NCBI GenBank assembly: GCA_947044405.1
Contig: CAMRHE010000168.1
Coordinates: forward strand, 372,501 to 436,500
Direction: 5' to 3'
DNA: 64,000 nucleotides
DNA from: Leptodactylus fallax
Lineage: Eukaryota; Chordata; Amphibia; Anura; Leptodactylidae
Position 1 is the stretch's first letter, and each line of letters starts with the position of its first letter. A model generated the notes under the pieces. That model had not been told where the DNA came from. It made no database searches and worked only from the letters and a program-made list of their open reading frames with translations. Below are positions 33,740 to 46,719 of this stretch, piece by piece. The translations under genes were made by a program, and so were the position numbers.

Positions 33740-33938
33740 TTTTCCACAACCCTGGGGCTCTGAAACATAAGAAAGGTATCATTTTATTCTGCTAACAGCA
33801 TCTACAGCACTATTGGAGCAGTTTAACCCCTTAACGACATTGGACGTACTATTACGTCCTGTGCGCTTGGTACTTAGCGCAACAGGGCGTACTAATACGC
33901 CCGAGGCCGGCCGCCCGCTCAAGCGGCATCGGAACCGT

Positions 33939-33965
33939 GTGTTAGCTGTAACTGACAGCTAACAC
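33939..33965. repeat. Perfect hairpin 1 in the TTAA element
   Basis: GTGTTAGCTGT, a 5-nt loop AACTG, then the exact reverse complement. Located 116 bp inside the left end. Confidence 0.75.
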
Positions 33966-34204
33966 CCTACTCCATAACCCCCGGTCGGAACTGAGTCAAA
34001 CATGACCGCGGCATCCAAGGGGTTCCGCCATCTTGCCGCCCCCCCGGGCACCCCCCGCGGCGAGACCGGTGGGTGCCGATATGTATAATCTGCAGCCCGG
34101 GGTCTGCCAAGTGACCCCCAGGCTGCCTGGAGCCCCCACTACCTGGTTGATCCTGCCAAGACCTGCGGAAGTCAGTGCTGTGTTTCCATAGCGCTGACTT
34201 CCTG

Positions 34205-34248
34205 TATAGACTGCAAGACACTTGCATGCTCGTGTCTTGCAGTCTATA
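34205..34248. repeat. Perfect 17-bp hairpin 2 in the TTAA element
   Basis: TATAGACTGCAAGACAC, a 10-nt loop, then the exact reverse complement. Copy B (about 8240-8283) keeps the hairpin with a paired change (G-C to T-A) plus one mismatch and one wobble. Confidence 0.8.
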
Positions 34249-34252
34249 GTAC

Positions 34253-34282
34253 TGAGCCAGAGATCAAAGCATCTCTGGCTCA
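34253..34282. repeat. Perfect 12-bp hairpin 3 in the TTAA element
   Basis: TGAGCCAGAGAT, a 6-nt loop CAAAGC, then ATCTCTGGCTCA. Copy B has TGAACCAGC and GCTGGTTCA at the same place, a compensatory G-C to A-T change in the stem. Confidence 0.8.
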
Positions 34283-35345
34283 GGTGTCCTAATGGGACAC
34301 ATGAAAAAGTAAAAAAAGTGACAAAATAAATAAAGTATGTGAAAAAAAATTAATAAAAGAATAAAGCCCCAAAAATTCCCTTTTCCTATATAAAATGAAT
34401 TATATAAAAAATAAACCTAAAAATTAATAAAAGCAATACATATTTGGTATCGCCGCGTCCGTAACAACCTGTACAATAAAACTGAAACCATATTTAATGT
34501 ACACGATGAACGTCGGGGAAAAAAAAAAACGGAAGAAACCCGCCAAAAGTAATGATTTTTCGCCATCTCACCTTACAAAATATGCCATAAAAAGTGATCA
34601 AAAAGCCATATGTACCCCAAAAGAGTACCAATAAAAAGCACAGGTTGTCCCGCAAAAAATAAGCCCTAAACCAACTCTCTAAACTGAAAAATAAAAATGC
34701 TACGCATCTTAGAAGATGGCGATGCAAAAAAAAATTGATTTATGTCCCCAAATGGGTTTTTGTTCTGCAAAATTGGTATTGCATAAAAAAACAGTATAAA
34801 TGAGATATTGCCGTAATCGTACCGACCCGTAGAATAAAGGTAACATGTTACTTACGCTCTATGCTGCATGGTGAAAAATTTAAAAGGTAAAACACCGTGC
34901 CAGAATTGATGGGGTTGTTTTTTAATCCACCAAGAAAGAGTTAATAAAATTTATTTAATAAGTTGTAGGCACCTAAAAATGATGTCATTAAAAAATACAT
35001 CTCATACTGCAAACAACAAGCCCTCATATGGCTACATCACCAGAGAAATAAAGAAAATATAGCTCGTACAATGTGAAGACAAAAACTCAAAAAATCGCCA
35101 AATCATTAGAACATAACTGGCTGCGGCAGGAAGGGAATGTATAAGCTGTACGAGCGTATATTAGGGTACAAACCAGATTTAGATCTTATGAGGGATAATA
35201 AACCAGAAGTGACCCCCAGAATGACCTCCCCAATAATAGGAACTACTGGGGATATAGTAGGGAATTTAGTATACCCAATGTATTACGCACAGCTTACATA
35301 TTCATTCACTTTTCCCCATTCGCTGTGCAGTCACGTCTGGGATAC

Positions 35346-35815
35346 TAATGCTCGCTACACCCCTTGATAAATTCTTTGAGGGATGCATTTTTCAAAATGG
35401 GGTCATTCCCCAGGGGATTCCACTTTACTGGTACTTTAGAGGCTCTGCAAACATGACATGGCATCCAGATCCCAAACATCTGAATCTGCGCTCCAAAAGC
35501 CACATAGCGCTCCTTCCTTTCTGCGCCCTACTGTGTGCCCAAACTGCAGTTTATACCCACATGTATGACACTGGTGTACCCAGGATAACGTGCTTAATGT
35601 CATATGTGGGTATAAACTGTTTGGGCACAGCCGAGCACAGAAGGGAAGGAGCGCTATTTGGTTTTTGGAGCACAGACTTGGACGGTTTGGTTTTTGGACG
35701 CCATTGCACTTTTGCAGAGCTGAAATGCCAGTACAGTGGAATCCCCTGACATGTGACCCCATTTTGGAAACTACACCCCTGAAGGAATTTATCCTGGGGT
35801 ACAGTGAGCATTTTT
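35346..35815. repeat. Palindromic module of the TTAA element
   Basis: The text CACCCCTTGATAAATTC ... TTTCAAAATGGGGTCA at the left recurs inverted as TGACCCCATTTTGGAAACTA ... AATTTATCC at the right. The centre near 35580 is also inverted (AGTTTATACCCACAT versus ATGTGGGTATAAACT). Translations of the two strands therefore look alike (GCIFQNGV on plus, GCSFQNGV on minus), which explains the paired spurious open frames here. Confidence 0.8.
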
Positions 35816-36129
35816 AACCCCCAAGTGTTGTTATCCATAAATGAATACGCAGCTGATGGTGAAAGGTGAAAATGACAATTTTTCCAGGAATATGCCATTT
35901 CAGTGCGTAATATGTTGTGCACGGCTTGTATCAGAGATGAACGTTCCAAAAGCTGTTGTGCCCGGAATCCCCGCTCACCAGTTTTTGGAGTGTGTGTCTG
36001 TGCAGACATAAACTGGGCACAACATATTGGGCACTGAAATGTCGTATCTATGGAAAAATTTCATTTTAACTTTTCATTATCAGCTGTGCATTCATTTCTG
36101 GAAATTAAAAGAATGCAACACTTAAGGGT

Positions 36130-36560
36130 TAATAATGCTCGCTACACCACTTGATTAAATCCCTTGAAGGGTATAGTTTCCAAAATGGGGTGACATGTCT
36201 GCGGATTCCACTTTACTGGCAATTCATGGGCTCCAAAAACCAAAATAGCGCTCCTTCCCTTCTGTGCCCAAACAGCAGTTTATACCCACATATGGCATTG
36301 TTAAGTACGTTATCCTGGGTACACCAGTGTCATACATGTGGGCATAAACTGTCATTTGGGCACACAGCAGGGCACAAATGTGAAGGAGTGCTATGTGCTT
36401 TTGGAGCGCATAATTAGATTGTTGTTTTTTTGCACGCCATGTCACATTTGCAGAGACCCTAAAATTGCCCCTACAAAATGGGGGTCACTTCTTGGGGAAT
36501 TCCAATTTACTGGCACCTCCAGGGCTCTGCAAAAATAACATGGCGACCAGAAAGTACTCC
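36130..36560. repeat. Second palindromic module of the TTAA element
   Basis: Another diverged inverted module. AGCAGTTTATACCCACATAT and CATGTGGGCATAAACTG are mirrored around about 36310, with flanking GCGCTCCTTCCCTTCTGTG and an inverted AAGGAGTGCTAT. Its forward unit begins 788 bp after that of the previous module (35378 to 36166), twice the tandem period found downstream. Confidence 0.65.
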
Positions 36561-36792
36561 AAAAGCTAAAAAAACACAGTGCTCCTTCCCTTCCCTGCTG
36601 TGTGCCCAAGCAGCAGTTTATACCCACATATTTAATTTTTTTGTCCCCAGGATAGCCCACTTAATAGTTTTAGGAGTTCATGTCTCTGATGCCACAAAGT
36701 GGCCGCAACATATTAGGCACTGAAATTGGATATTTCTTTAAAAACTTTAATTTTCACTTTGTACATTAATTTTTGGGAAGCATTTTTAGGCT

Positions 36793-38460
36793 CAAAATGA
36801 TAATACCCCTTGATACATTCCTTGAGGGGTGTAGTTTCTAAAATGTGGTCACTTTTGAGAGGTTTCCATTTTATTGGTACTTTAGGGGCTCTGCAAATGC
36901 GACATGGCACTCAAAAACTATTCCAGCCACATCTGCCCTCCAAAAGCCAAATAGCGCTCTTTCCATTCTGAGCCCCACCATGTACCCCTACAGCAGTTTA
37001 TGCCCACATATGGGGCATTTCTGTGTTCAGAAGAAATTGTGTAACAAACTGTGGGGTGTTTTTTCTTCTTTAACCACTTGCAAAAATTAAAAATATGTCG
37101 CTAAATGGACAGTTTATTGGAAAAAAGTAATTTTTCATTTTTACGTCCCTAAGTCAATAAAATCTGTGAAACAGCTATGAGGTCAAAATACTCACTATAC
37201 CCCTAGATAAATTCTATGAGGGGTGTAGTTTTCAAAATGGGGTCACTTTTTGGGGGTTTGTATTGTATTGGTACTTTAGGGGCTCTGCAAATGTGACATG
37301 GCACCTGAAAACTATTCCAGCAAAATCTGCCCTCCAAAAGCTAAATAGCGCTCTTTCCATTTTGAGCCCTGCCATGTACCCATGCAGCAGATTACAACCA
37401 CATATGTGGCATTTCTGTGTTCAGGAGAAATTGTGTAACGAACTTTGGGGAGCTTTTTCTCCTTTGTACTGTTGTGAAAATGAAAAATTTGGGGCTAAAT
37501 TGACAGTTTATTGGAAAAAAAGTAATTTTTCATTTTAATGTCCCAATGTAAATAAAATCTGTGAAACAGCTGTAGGGTCAAAATGCTCACTATACCCCTT
37601 GATATGTTCTGTGAGGGGTGTAGTTTTCAAAATGGGGTCACTTTTAGGGGGCTTCCACTGTATTGGTACATTGGGGGCTCTGCAAATGCGACATGGTACC
37701 TGAAAACTATTCCACCAAAATCTGCCCTCCAAAAGCCAAATAGCGCTCTTTCCATTCTGAGCCCTGCCATGTACCCATACAGCAGATTACGACCACATAT
37801 GGGGTATTGCTGTGTTCAGGAGAAATTGTTTAACAAACTATGGGGTCCTTTTTCTCCTTTAACCCCTTGTGAAAATGAAAACTTTGGGGCTAAAGTGACA
37901 TTTTAGTAATGTTTCATTTATACATCCCAGTGTTAGCAAAATTTGTGAAATGGCTGTAAGGTCAAAATGCTCACTATACCCCTTGATGAATTCTGTGAGG
38001 GGTGTAGTTTCCAAAATGGGGTCACTTTTTGGGGTTTTCCTTTGTATTGGTACTCTAGTGGCTTTGCAAATGAGACATGGCACCTGAAAACTATTCCAGC
38101 AAAATCTGCTTTTCAGACGCCCAGCGTCACTCCTTCCCTTCCGTGCGCTGCCATTCGCCCAAACATCAGTTTACACCCACTTGTGAGGTATTTCCGTGCT
38201 CGGGAGAAATTGCATAACAAACTGTGAGATGCATTTTCTCCTTCAACCCTTTGTGAATGTGTTAATTTTAGGGCTAAATTAAGGAATTAGTGGGAAAAAA
38301 TTAAATGTCTAAATTTCACCTCCATATTGTTTTAATTCCAGTGAAATGCTTAAAGGGTTAACAAACTTCCCAAATGTTATTTTGAATTATTTGAGGGGTG
38401 CAGTTTTGAAAATGGGGTGATTTATGGGGGTTTCTAATATATAGGCCATTATAATCCTCT
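36793..38460 (+). repeat. Tandem array with a period of about 394 bp
   Basis: The landmark GAGGGGTG(T/C)AG occurs at 36824, 37218, 37613, 37997 and 38393 (spacings 394, 395, 384 and 396). It is followed each time by AAAATG.GGTCACTTTT-type text and CTCTGCAAATG.GACATGG. Units are diverged, the last most strongly. Same-frame short open frames recur in the units, but with many amino-acid changes and no recognisable domain. Confidence 0.85.
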
Positions 38461-38889
38461 TCAGAACTGAAGTGGTCCCTAAAAAATTTGCTGTTACACT
38501 TGTAAGCCTTCTAACATCCAAAATAAATTACAGGACGATTAAAAGATGATGCCGATATATAGCAGAGATATGGTAGATAATATGTATTAATGTATTTGGG
38601 TGGTATGACTATCTGTCTGAAAAGCAGAGCATTTCACATTTTGAAAATTGCGATTTTTTTTTTTCCAAATTTCCATCAAATTTCCTATTTTTTTATAAAT
38701 AAATATAAAAAGATTCATTAGTGCTTACCACTAACATGAAGTACAATGTGTCACGAAAAAACAGTCTCAAAATCACTTGTGTAAGTTAAGACGTCTCAAA
38801 GTTATTGCCATATAAAGTGACACATGTCAGTTTTGAAAAACAAGGCCTGGTCCTTAACGCACTTTTGGGCTGGGTCCTTAAGGGGTTAA

Positions 38890-39699
38890 AGTAACTGGGG
38901 GTAGTAATAGACTCCCTTTAATGTCTGCTATTTGCCATAATGAACAAAAATCTGACATTTTCATAGATTGTCTTTAAATAACCTTCAAAGGAAAAGGAGG
39001 AAGCAATAGAAAAGCTTTTGTATAGAATGGGGTAAATAACCCCATCTTGTCTACATGTCTGGCCATGTCTTACAAAACAAACAAATATCCTAGCCTGTCC
39101 TGCATGTTAAGGCTAATCATCTTCTCTGATGATTTTAGGCGGAATCTGCGGCAGAGTCTCCTATGGAGATTTCAACACAGATTTGAACTTAGCCTTAGGC
39201 TTTTTCTCCATGCAGTTATAATGGAAATTTTTTGTGACCAAGCATGGTAAAGTACTAAATATTCACCTAATTGTACTAAAATAACAAAACCACCCTGTTC
39301 AATTTAAGGTTACTTTGTGTTGCTCTATAAACCCATTACCTTTTTGAAGTGTGTTTGTGTCAGACTATTGGAGAGATGCGTTTACTTGCGATTTATGCTC
39401 AATTTGCAGCCTGAGTGAAGGGTGAGTGTAAGATTGAATGGAGTAACTTGACCTCTGACAGCTGCATGCACATCATGTTCTAGGACAGCCCAAATGTGAT
39501 AAAGTTGCTTGATTGTGACATCTCACACTTTGTCACACTGAAGTTAGGGGTGGTTACATAAAGCAAAGCCCTAGCAGGAGAAAAAACGTCCCTAAAGCTC
39601 TTTTTAGTAATTAGTTTTATACTAATTTTCCTTCTGACAGGTTCCCTTTAACCCTTTCCCAATATCTGCTGTAGTTGTACGGCAGATGTCGGTATTTAA
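38890..39699. other. Unassigned; short dispersed-repeat pieces
   Basis: No gene. Around 39105-39200 there is text resembling repeat ends (GGCGGAATCTGCGGCAGAG ... GAACTTAGCCTTAGGC). Around 39640-39690 the text TCCCTTTAACCCTTTCCC also resembles a repeat end. The rest is unassigned AT-rich DNA. Confidence 0.45.
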
Positions 39700-39704
39700 A
39701 TACG

Positions 39705-42422
39705 AAAATCTGGTGGGATTACACAACGCTGAAAAAATATGCTGAGAAGAAAATGATCCCACGGGGTTTAAGAGTAAAAAAAATTTCCCACTATCATTTA
39801 CAACCAGGATTTTAAAACCGCATGGTAAAATATATTATCAGATTGTTCCCTTAAACTCATGGATCTGATTATTAAGCATGAAGAAAGTAAACTTGCAGAT
39901 TTAAAGGTTGATATTACACAGATAAAGAAAGATTTGTCCAAGTATGATAAAACATGGGAATATTTGGATTCCCTTACTAGATTACAAATTAAAATGAACA
40001 ATCTGGAGGATGATATTATTAACACCAAAAAAAAATAAATTCTTAAGAGACAAACAAGATTATGATTCTGGAGAAATCTATAAATGGAAAGAAAGCATGA
40101 TTTTTTTCAACTCCCAAATCTATACTAGAAAACAAAGGGGAATGGAAATTTTATAAACGACAGCATTCTGCAAGGAGAGTCTCCATTAGCTCCTCTGAAC
40201 GGGAGTCAGAGATTTTGGACACAGAGCCCAGTTTTTTATCAAGAAAAAGTTTTTTGTCAGAGGCCAGATGCACGGACAGTATACAAGTAACAGAGAGGGA
40301 GAGAGGGAATTTGAAAAACGCAAGAGGAGACATCATAGAGCAGGGATCAAGCACAGGAAGAAATACTCGCTATTTCATGCGCAAACAACGCAATTCTCAG
40401 TTTTAGTTCAAGTGTCTTCACCCTCGGGATTAAATACAGTAACACAAATGGATACTTTATCTCCTTCGCATAATTTTGAACAAAATAAAAACGGGGACAG
40501 TGTTTTAAATTTATCATCAATGGAGCTATCACAGGCTTGTATCCAGTTATTAACTTAGGGTCTTAATTTTGTCCCTACTGAAAAATGTAATCTATTTAAT
40601 GTTGGACATTAACAGATTTGTCAGGGCACTTACGGTCAAGAAACATTTTTTCAGTATGCATAATAAAGAACGGGAATTTGTGGAAGAACACCATTCTACT
40701 ACTTATGAATTTGGTGACTTGACTTTTCAGGAACAATGTTATCTCATTAATCTTCAGGATTTACAAAATGTAGAGTCTATGACTCGAGTTAAACATACAG
40801 TGGATGTCAATGTAAATAACCCATATTTTTATCCCTTGGTTTCTAGGGTTCCAGCGCTAGATTAATTTCAAGTGGCTGTAAAAAAGGATCTAGTTAAATT
40901 ATATGATGCATAACTTCATAGTCGGATGTCTGACAATCTCAGTTTTAAGGAAAGAGAAAGTTTAAAACTATTACAGGAGAATGATCAGATTGTTATCAGA
41001 TCAACTGACAAAGGTGGCAAGGTTGTCATTCTGGATAAAATTGATTATCAAAACGGTGTTTTGAGTATCCTTAACGACAACCTTACCTATAGAAAGCTGA
41101 GTTGTCACCCCACTGCAGCTTTTTCTAGTAGTCTGGATTCCATCATTTTGGAAGGTATGAATTTGGGGATTTTTTTTTCAGATAAACAGGCCAAATATTT
41201 GAAGATAGAACATCCCATAACACCTATTTTTCATGGACTTCCAAAAATTCATAAAAGTGTGTTCCCACCTCCACTCAGACCCATTATTTCTGGGATTGGA
41301 TCATTAAATGAAAAAATATGTGCATGAGTGGATCATCTTTTACAGCCCCTTGTATCCTGTAATCCAGGTTTTATAAGAGACACAAAGGAGGTACTAAGAG
41401 TATTTGACAGTTTTGAGTGGAGGGGGGAATACACTTGGCTCACATGTGATGTTTGTTCACTGTATTCTTGTATACCTCATCATATTGCAATACAAGCATT
41501 GTCTCACCTGTACAAATATTCTCAGTTTACAGAAGAACTTTGTGAATTTATTATAGAGGTTGCAAATTACTTGTTAAAACACAATTATTTTATGTTTAAT
41601 GATGCTTTCTATCTTCAAATATGTGGAGCTCCTATGGGGGCCTAGTTCTCCCCCCTCTTTGGCAAATCTGGTTATGGCATGGTGGGAGGAGCAGTACATT
41701 TACAGTAGCAATAATCCGTATCAAACTAACATACAATGGTATGGAAGATATATATAGATGACCTACTGTTAGTCTGGTCAGGTGACCAAGAATTTATACA
41801 ATTGTTTGTAGATTATATTAATGCCAACAATTATAATCTCAAATTTACTTCTCATATGGAGAAAACTAAGGTTAATTTCTTGGATGTCACTCTAATGGGA
41901 GATAAGGATAGGAGTAGGGTGTCATCAGATTTATTCCGTTAGAAAGAAGCAGGTACGATTTTACATGCAACCAGTTCACATCCCAGACATACCATTAAGA
42001 CAGTGCCAGTGGGGGAATTAACACGTATGAAAAGGGCTTGTTCAGAAACACAAGCATATAATACTCAAGCAAATGTTATTTGCCAGAGGTTAAGGCATAG
42101 GGGCTATCCTAGGTGATCACTGGAAACAGCCAGGAAAATTGCAGATGCCAAGAATAGGAGGACTCTCCATCATAATAGCAATCGTAACGTAAACAAATGA
42201 AATAATAAAGCAATATATTTTTCTACATCTTACAGTAGGGAATATAATTATATAGTGAAGATCAACAAAAGTAATTTACCCATTCTATATCAGGACAGTA
42301 CATTATCCTCAATTCTGGAAGAAGGATGTAATTTTGTGGCTAAACAGGGCAGAATATTAGCCAATTATTTGTCACCTAGTATGTTTTTGGATAAGCCCCC
42401 AGAAAAATCTAAAACATGGTTG
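39705..42422 (+). pseudogene. PLE reverse transcriptase (N-terminal extension and RT)
   Basis: Many frames. N-terminal extension with MIPRGLRVKK (about 39750) and LKLMDLIIKHEESKL. GLNFVPTEKCNLF near 40558-40596, a typical PLE motif. Then RSTDKGGKVVILDKIDY in the frame 40926-41327, GLPKIHKSVFPPPLRPIISG (RT motif 1-2 region), TWLTCDVCSLYSCIPH (catalytic Asp of motif A), CGAPMGA (normally G.AMG) with a stop at 41643, IYIDDLLLVWSG (catalytic YIDD, about 41743-41780) and FLDVTL. Numerous stops and frameshifts. It would copy RNA into DNA at the target. Confidence 0.92.
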
Positions 42423-42424
42423 TA

Positions 42425-44051
<1,627 letters not shown>

Positions 44052-44064
44052 TATACCAGATTTT

Positions 44065-44415
44065 TTGAATTGCAACTCTAATCATGTTGTATACATGATT
44101 ACTTGCAAGAGTTGCAATTTACAATATATAGGTTGTACAACACGAGCCCTCAAAGTGTGGATTACAAAACATATTTATAGCAGTACAAGTGATAATCCTT
44201 CCAGAGCAACAGGGGTTTCTAGGTATTTCTCTAGTGTACATGGGGGAAACATGACATCTTTTACATTTAATGCAATTGAACAAGTCACCAAACCACCAAG
44301 AGGTGGGGATTGGAAACGTAAATTACATATGAGGGAGGCGTTTTGGATTTTTAGATTGGGCACACGGTACCCTGCAGGTATGAATTATAGAACTGATTTA
44401 TCTTTTGTTTATTAA
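44065..44415 (+). pseudogene. PLE GIY-YIG endonuclease domain
   Basis: Open frame of about 116 codons with VVYMITCKSCNLQYIGCTTR (the GIY and YIG elements as VYM and YIG), followed by RALKVWITKH, an EQV motif and a REAFWIFRLGT block that matches the C-terminal end of PLE nucleases. It would nick target DNA. The frame is open to its natural stop, but it is cut off from the RT by the Tc1 insertion. Confidence 0.92.
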
Positions 44416-44466
44416 TTACACTCTGTTATACAAATAGGGATATCCAGTGCCGTTGATAGTATATGC

Positions 44467-44471
<5 letters not shown>

Positions 44472-44519
<48 letters not shown>
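44472..44519. repeat. (TC)n microsatellite
   Basis: About 24 CT dinucleotides, interrupted once near the end. Confidence 0.97.
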
Positions 44520-44590
44520 AAATATGTATATATATAATGATTCAGCTGTGCTTGTTTGAGTTTCTGTTCTGGAATCTAACATAGTATAGA

Positions 44591-44742
44591 CAGGATGTTC
44601 ATTTCTTTTGTTATTTAAGTTTTCCGCTGGGTTTTTGTTTTTGGAACTTAGCATAACATAGGCAGGATAATTATTTCTTTTGTTATTTAAATTTGCCGCT
44701 AGGCAGGATAATTATTTATTTTGTTGTTTAAATTTGCCGCTA
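44591..44742. repeat. 41-bp tandem repeat
   Basis: Two adjacent 41-bp units (44661-44701 and 44702-44742) that begin GGCAGGATAATTATTT and end TTTGCCGCTA, differing at a few positions. A third, more diverged copy lies just upstream at about 44590-44632. Confidence 0.85.
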
Positions 44743-44757
44743 GGAACCAGTGTAGAG

Positions 44758-45060
44758 CAGGGGTCCCCAACCATGGGTCTGCGGACCGGGCCGTTGGGGG
44801 GGTCTTTTGCCTGTCTGCGGGGCGGCGGGCTGGCCTCGGTAAAGGCGGCTCCCGTCACATTATGTTTGGCGGGTCGGTGATCTGGCCACAGCGTTGTGGC
44901 TCCTAGCATAGCTAATGATGCAGGACCTTGATGTAGAGCGCTGTAGACTATGTCCCCGGCATTAGCTATGCTAGGAGCCACAACACTGTGGCCAGATCGC
45001 TGACCCATCTCGTCTAAAGTTCTGTATAGTGAATAACCCCGCCCCATATGACCAAAGCCC
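44758..45060. mobile_element. hAT-like MITE remnant with hairpin
   Basis: Starts CAGGGGTCCCCAACCATGGG, a typical hAT-type terminus, but no matching right end or 8-bp duplication was found. Inside it, arms 44871-44917 and 44960-45006 form an inverted repeat of 47 bp with about 3 mismatches (GCATAGCTAATG at the inner end). Borders uncertain. Confidence 0.6.
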
Positions 45061-46112
45061 TGCCCCTAAGTCTACCGACTTTTGTGATATTTATCCATTA
45101 AAAGTTTATGTTTTACACAATACCTGAGTCAACTGCTTGCTGGATGCCACGGAATTTTTAGGATATCCCTTCACCTTTTGCCAATAAGGTTATTTGTCCG
45201 TGCATCGAGAGCCTCAGGAAGACGGTGCCTTTCCACATTTGAAATTGTGAGTTGAGCTGCATGATTTTCATTTTTTATTGTCTATTTAAATATTGCGCCC
45301 TCTCAGGAGTGAGTGTCCGACGGGTCTCCGCTGTATTATACTGCAGAGACCCGGCAGCAATGCCCCCACTATCCACCCGGGGTCTCGGATGATTGGGGCT
45401 TTAAGGGTTAAAGGGAGTGTGCTCTATGCATCTTGTAATTCAAGTTCCACAACTTTACAATACATTATCATTGTATTAGTGATCAGACCCCTTTGGGTTC
45501 AAGACCCCTAGGGGGTCTAATAATTAGAGTTAATAAAGAAAAAAAGTTATATAAAATAATATAGTAACTAGTAAAGTCATATAGTAATGGTTATAGTAAT
45601 ATAAAAAGAATTAAAAATTCAAATAACCCCCCCCCCTTTCCATAGAACACATATAAAAGTAACAAAAAATAAAGTTAAAGATATACATTATGTATCCCTG
45701 TGTCTGAAAATGCCCGATCTACAAGCTTATAAATATAGTTTTCCCATATGGTGAATGCCGTAGCAGGAAAGAAATATCAAAACACCATTTTTTTGCTGTT
45801 TCGCATCCCATAAATATTTGTATAAAAAGAAACCATAGCAATAGACATTCTCCAAATTGGTATAAATAAAAATCTTGACATGCAAAAAAAATGCCTTATG
45901 CATACCCATACACAAATATTAAAAATTTATGGGTATCAGAATATGGTAACTCCAAGAAATTTCATTTTTATTATAAAGCTTTTATTTTTTTAAGTGGTTA
46001 AAACGTAAAAAAAAACTATATAAATTTGGTTTTCGTGGAATCGTAAAGACTCATAGAATACAGGTGACATCTGTTTTTGGCTGCACTTTGAACGCCGTAA
46101 AAAAAAGCCCGT
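45061..46112. repeat. Non-coding dispersed repeat, cut by L1 no. 2
   Basis: No protein. From about 45400 the text has the style of the large TTAA element (an AAAGGGTTAAAGGGAG-like start, then poly-C runs, then GGTTTTCGTGGAATCGTAAA and GAACGCCGTAAAAAA). It may be a distant relative. It stops abruptly where the L1 5' end starts at about 46113. At 45115-45290 lies other unassigned text. Confidence 0.45.
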
Positions 46113-46719
46113 TGGGGGGGCGTGGCTTGGCGCTGCTCGAGATGGCCACTGTTCTGTAGCGCTCTGAGGTCTCACTGATATCCGCGGCTCATACCGACAA
46201 CTCGGTGCCGGCGATACCCGGCAGATTACGAGCGTGGAGATCCTCTGCCCCCACAGGCAGCGGGGAGATGGCGAGGTAAAAAAGGCCCCTCAAAGTGGCT
46301 TACTGACTTCTTTGCCGCGCCAGCCGCGGCCCAAGATGGCACCAGTGAATCCTCCCTTCTCCAAGCACAGCGCACTGCAGTCAGCCCTCGCGCTGCATAT
46401 GACAGTGCTTCAGGTGAGGAGTCCCAACAGCTTACCCCACTGCACCAGGGGTCTCATACTGACAGGCCAGGTTCCCAGGAGAGCTTGAAGAAGGGGTACC
46501 GAGGGCCAGCAGCAACCTTATAAGAGATGACTACAACCCCCATCATCACCCACTCCAACTCCAGTTGGTCAACAGGACCTCTCCACTACAGCAGCATCCT
46601 CCCAGGCAGGCAGCAGCACCCCTACACACAGCCCTGTGAAGCAGAAGATGAGATGGGATACCACATTCTGCTTTGAATCTCGCCCAGCTACAGAAGAACC
46701 CCAACAATGTGAGTAGGAT

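Larger units (their letters stand above)
33823..38889 (+). mobile_element. 5.07-kb non-coding element with TTAA-bounded inverted ends
   Basis: It is bounded by TTAACCCCTTAA at 33823-33834 and the exact inverse TTAAGGGGTTAA at 38878-38889. The inverted similarity extends a little further inward (GAC after two bases). The outer TTAA on each side fits the TTAA target duplication made by piggyBac- and Kolobok-type DNA transposons, with an inverted end starting CCCCTTAA. No transposase is seen in any frame. Contents from left to right: three hairpins, an AT-rich spacer, palindromic modules (35346-36560) and a tandem array (36793-38460). A truncated copy lies at 8005-9345. Similar text is, from memory, common in frog genomes; I have no family name for it. 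Confidence 0.85.

Noticed and set aside
34120..34260. tRNA-like or microRNA precursor fold
   Set aside because: The hairpins are strong but lack tRNA arms or T-loop text. They belong to a repeated element, so a microRNA gene cannot be supported from sequence alone.
35348..36009. Open frames of 133 and 152 codons on opposite strands, looking like two overlapping genes
   Set aside because: They are the two arms of a palindromic repeat module and translate alike because the DNA is inverted-repeated. No known domain, and frames end at arbitrary points.
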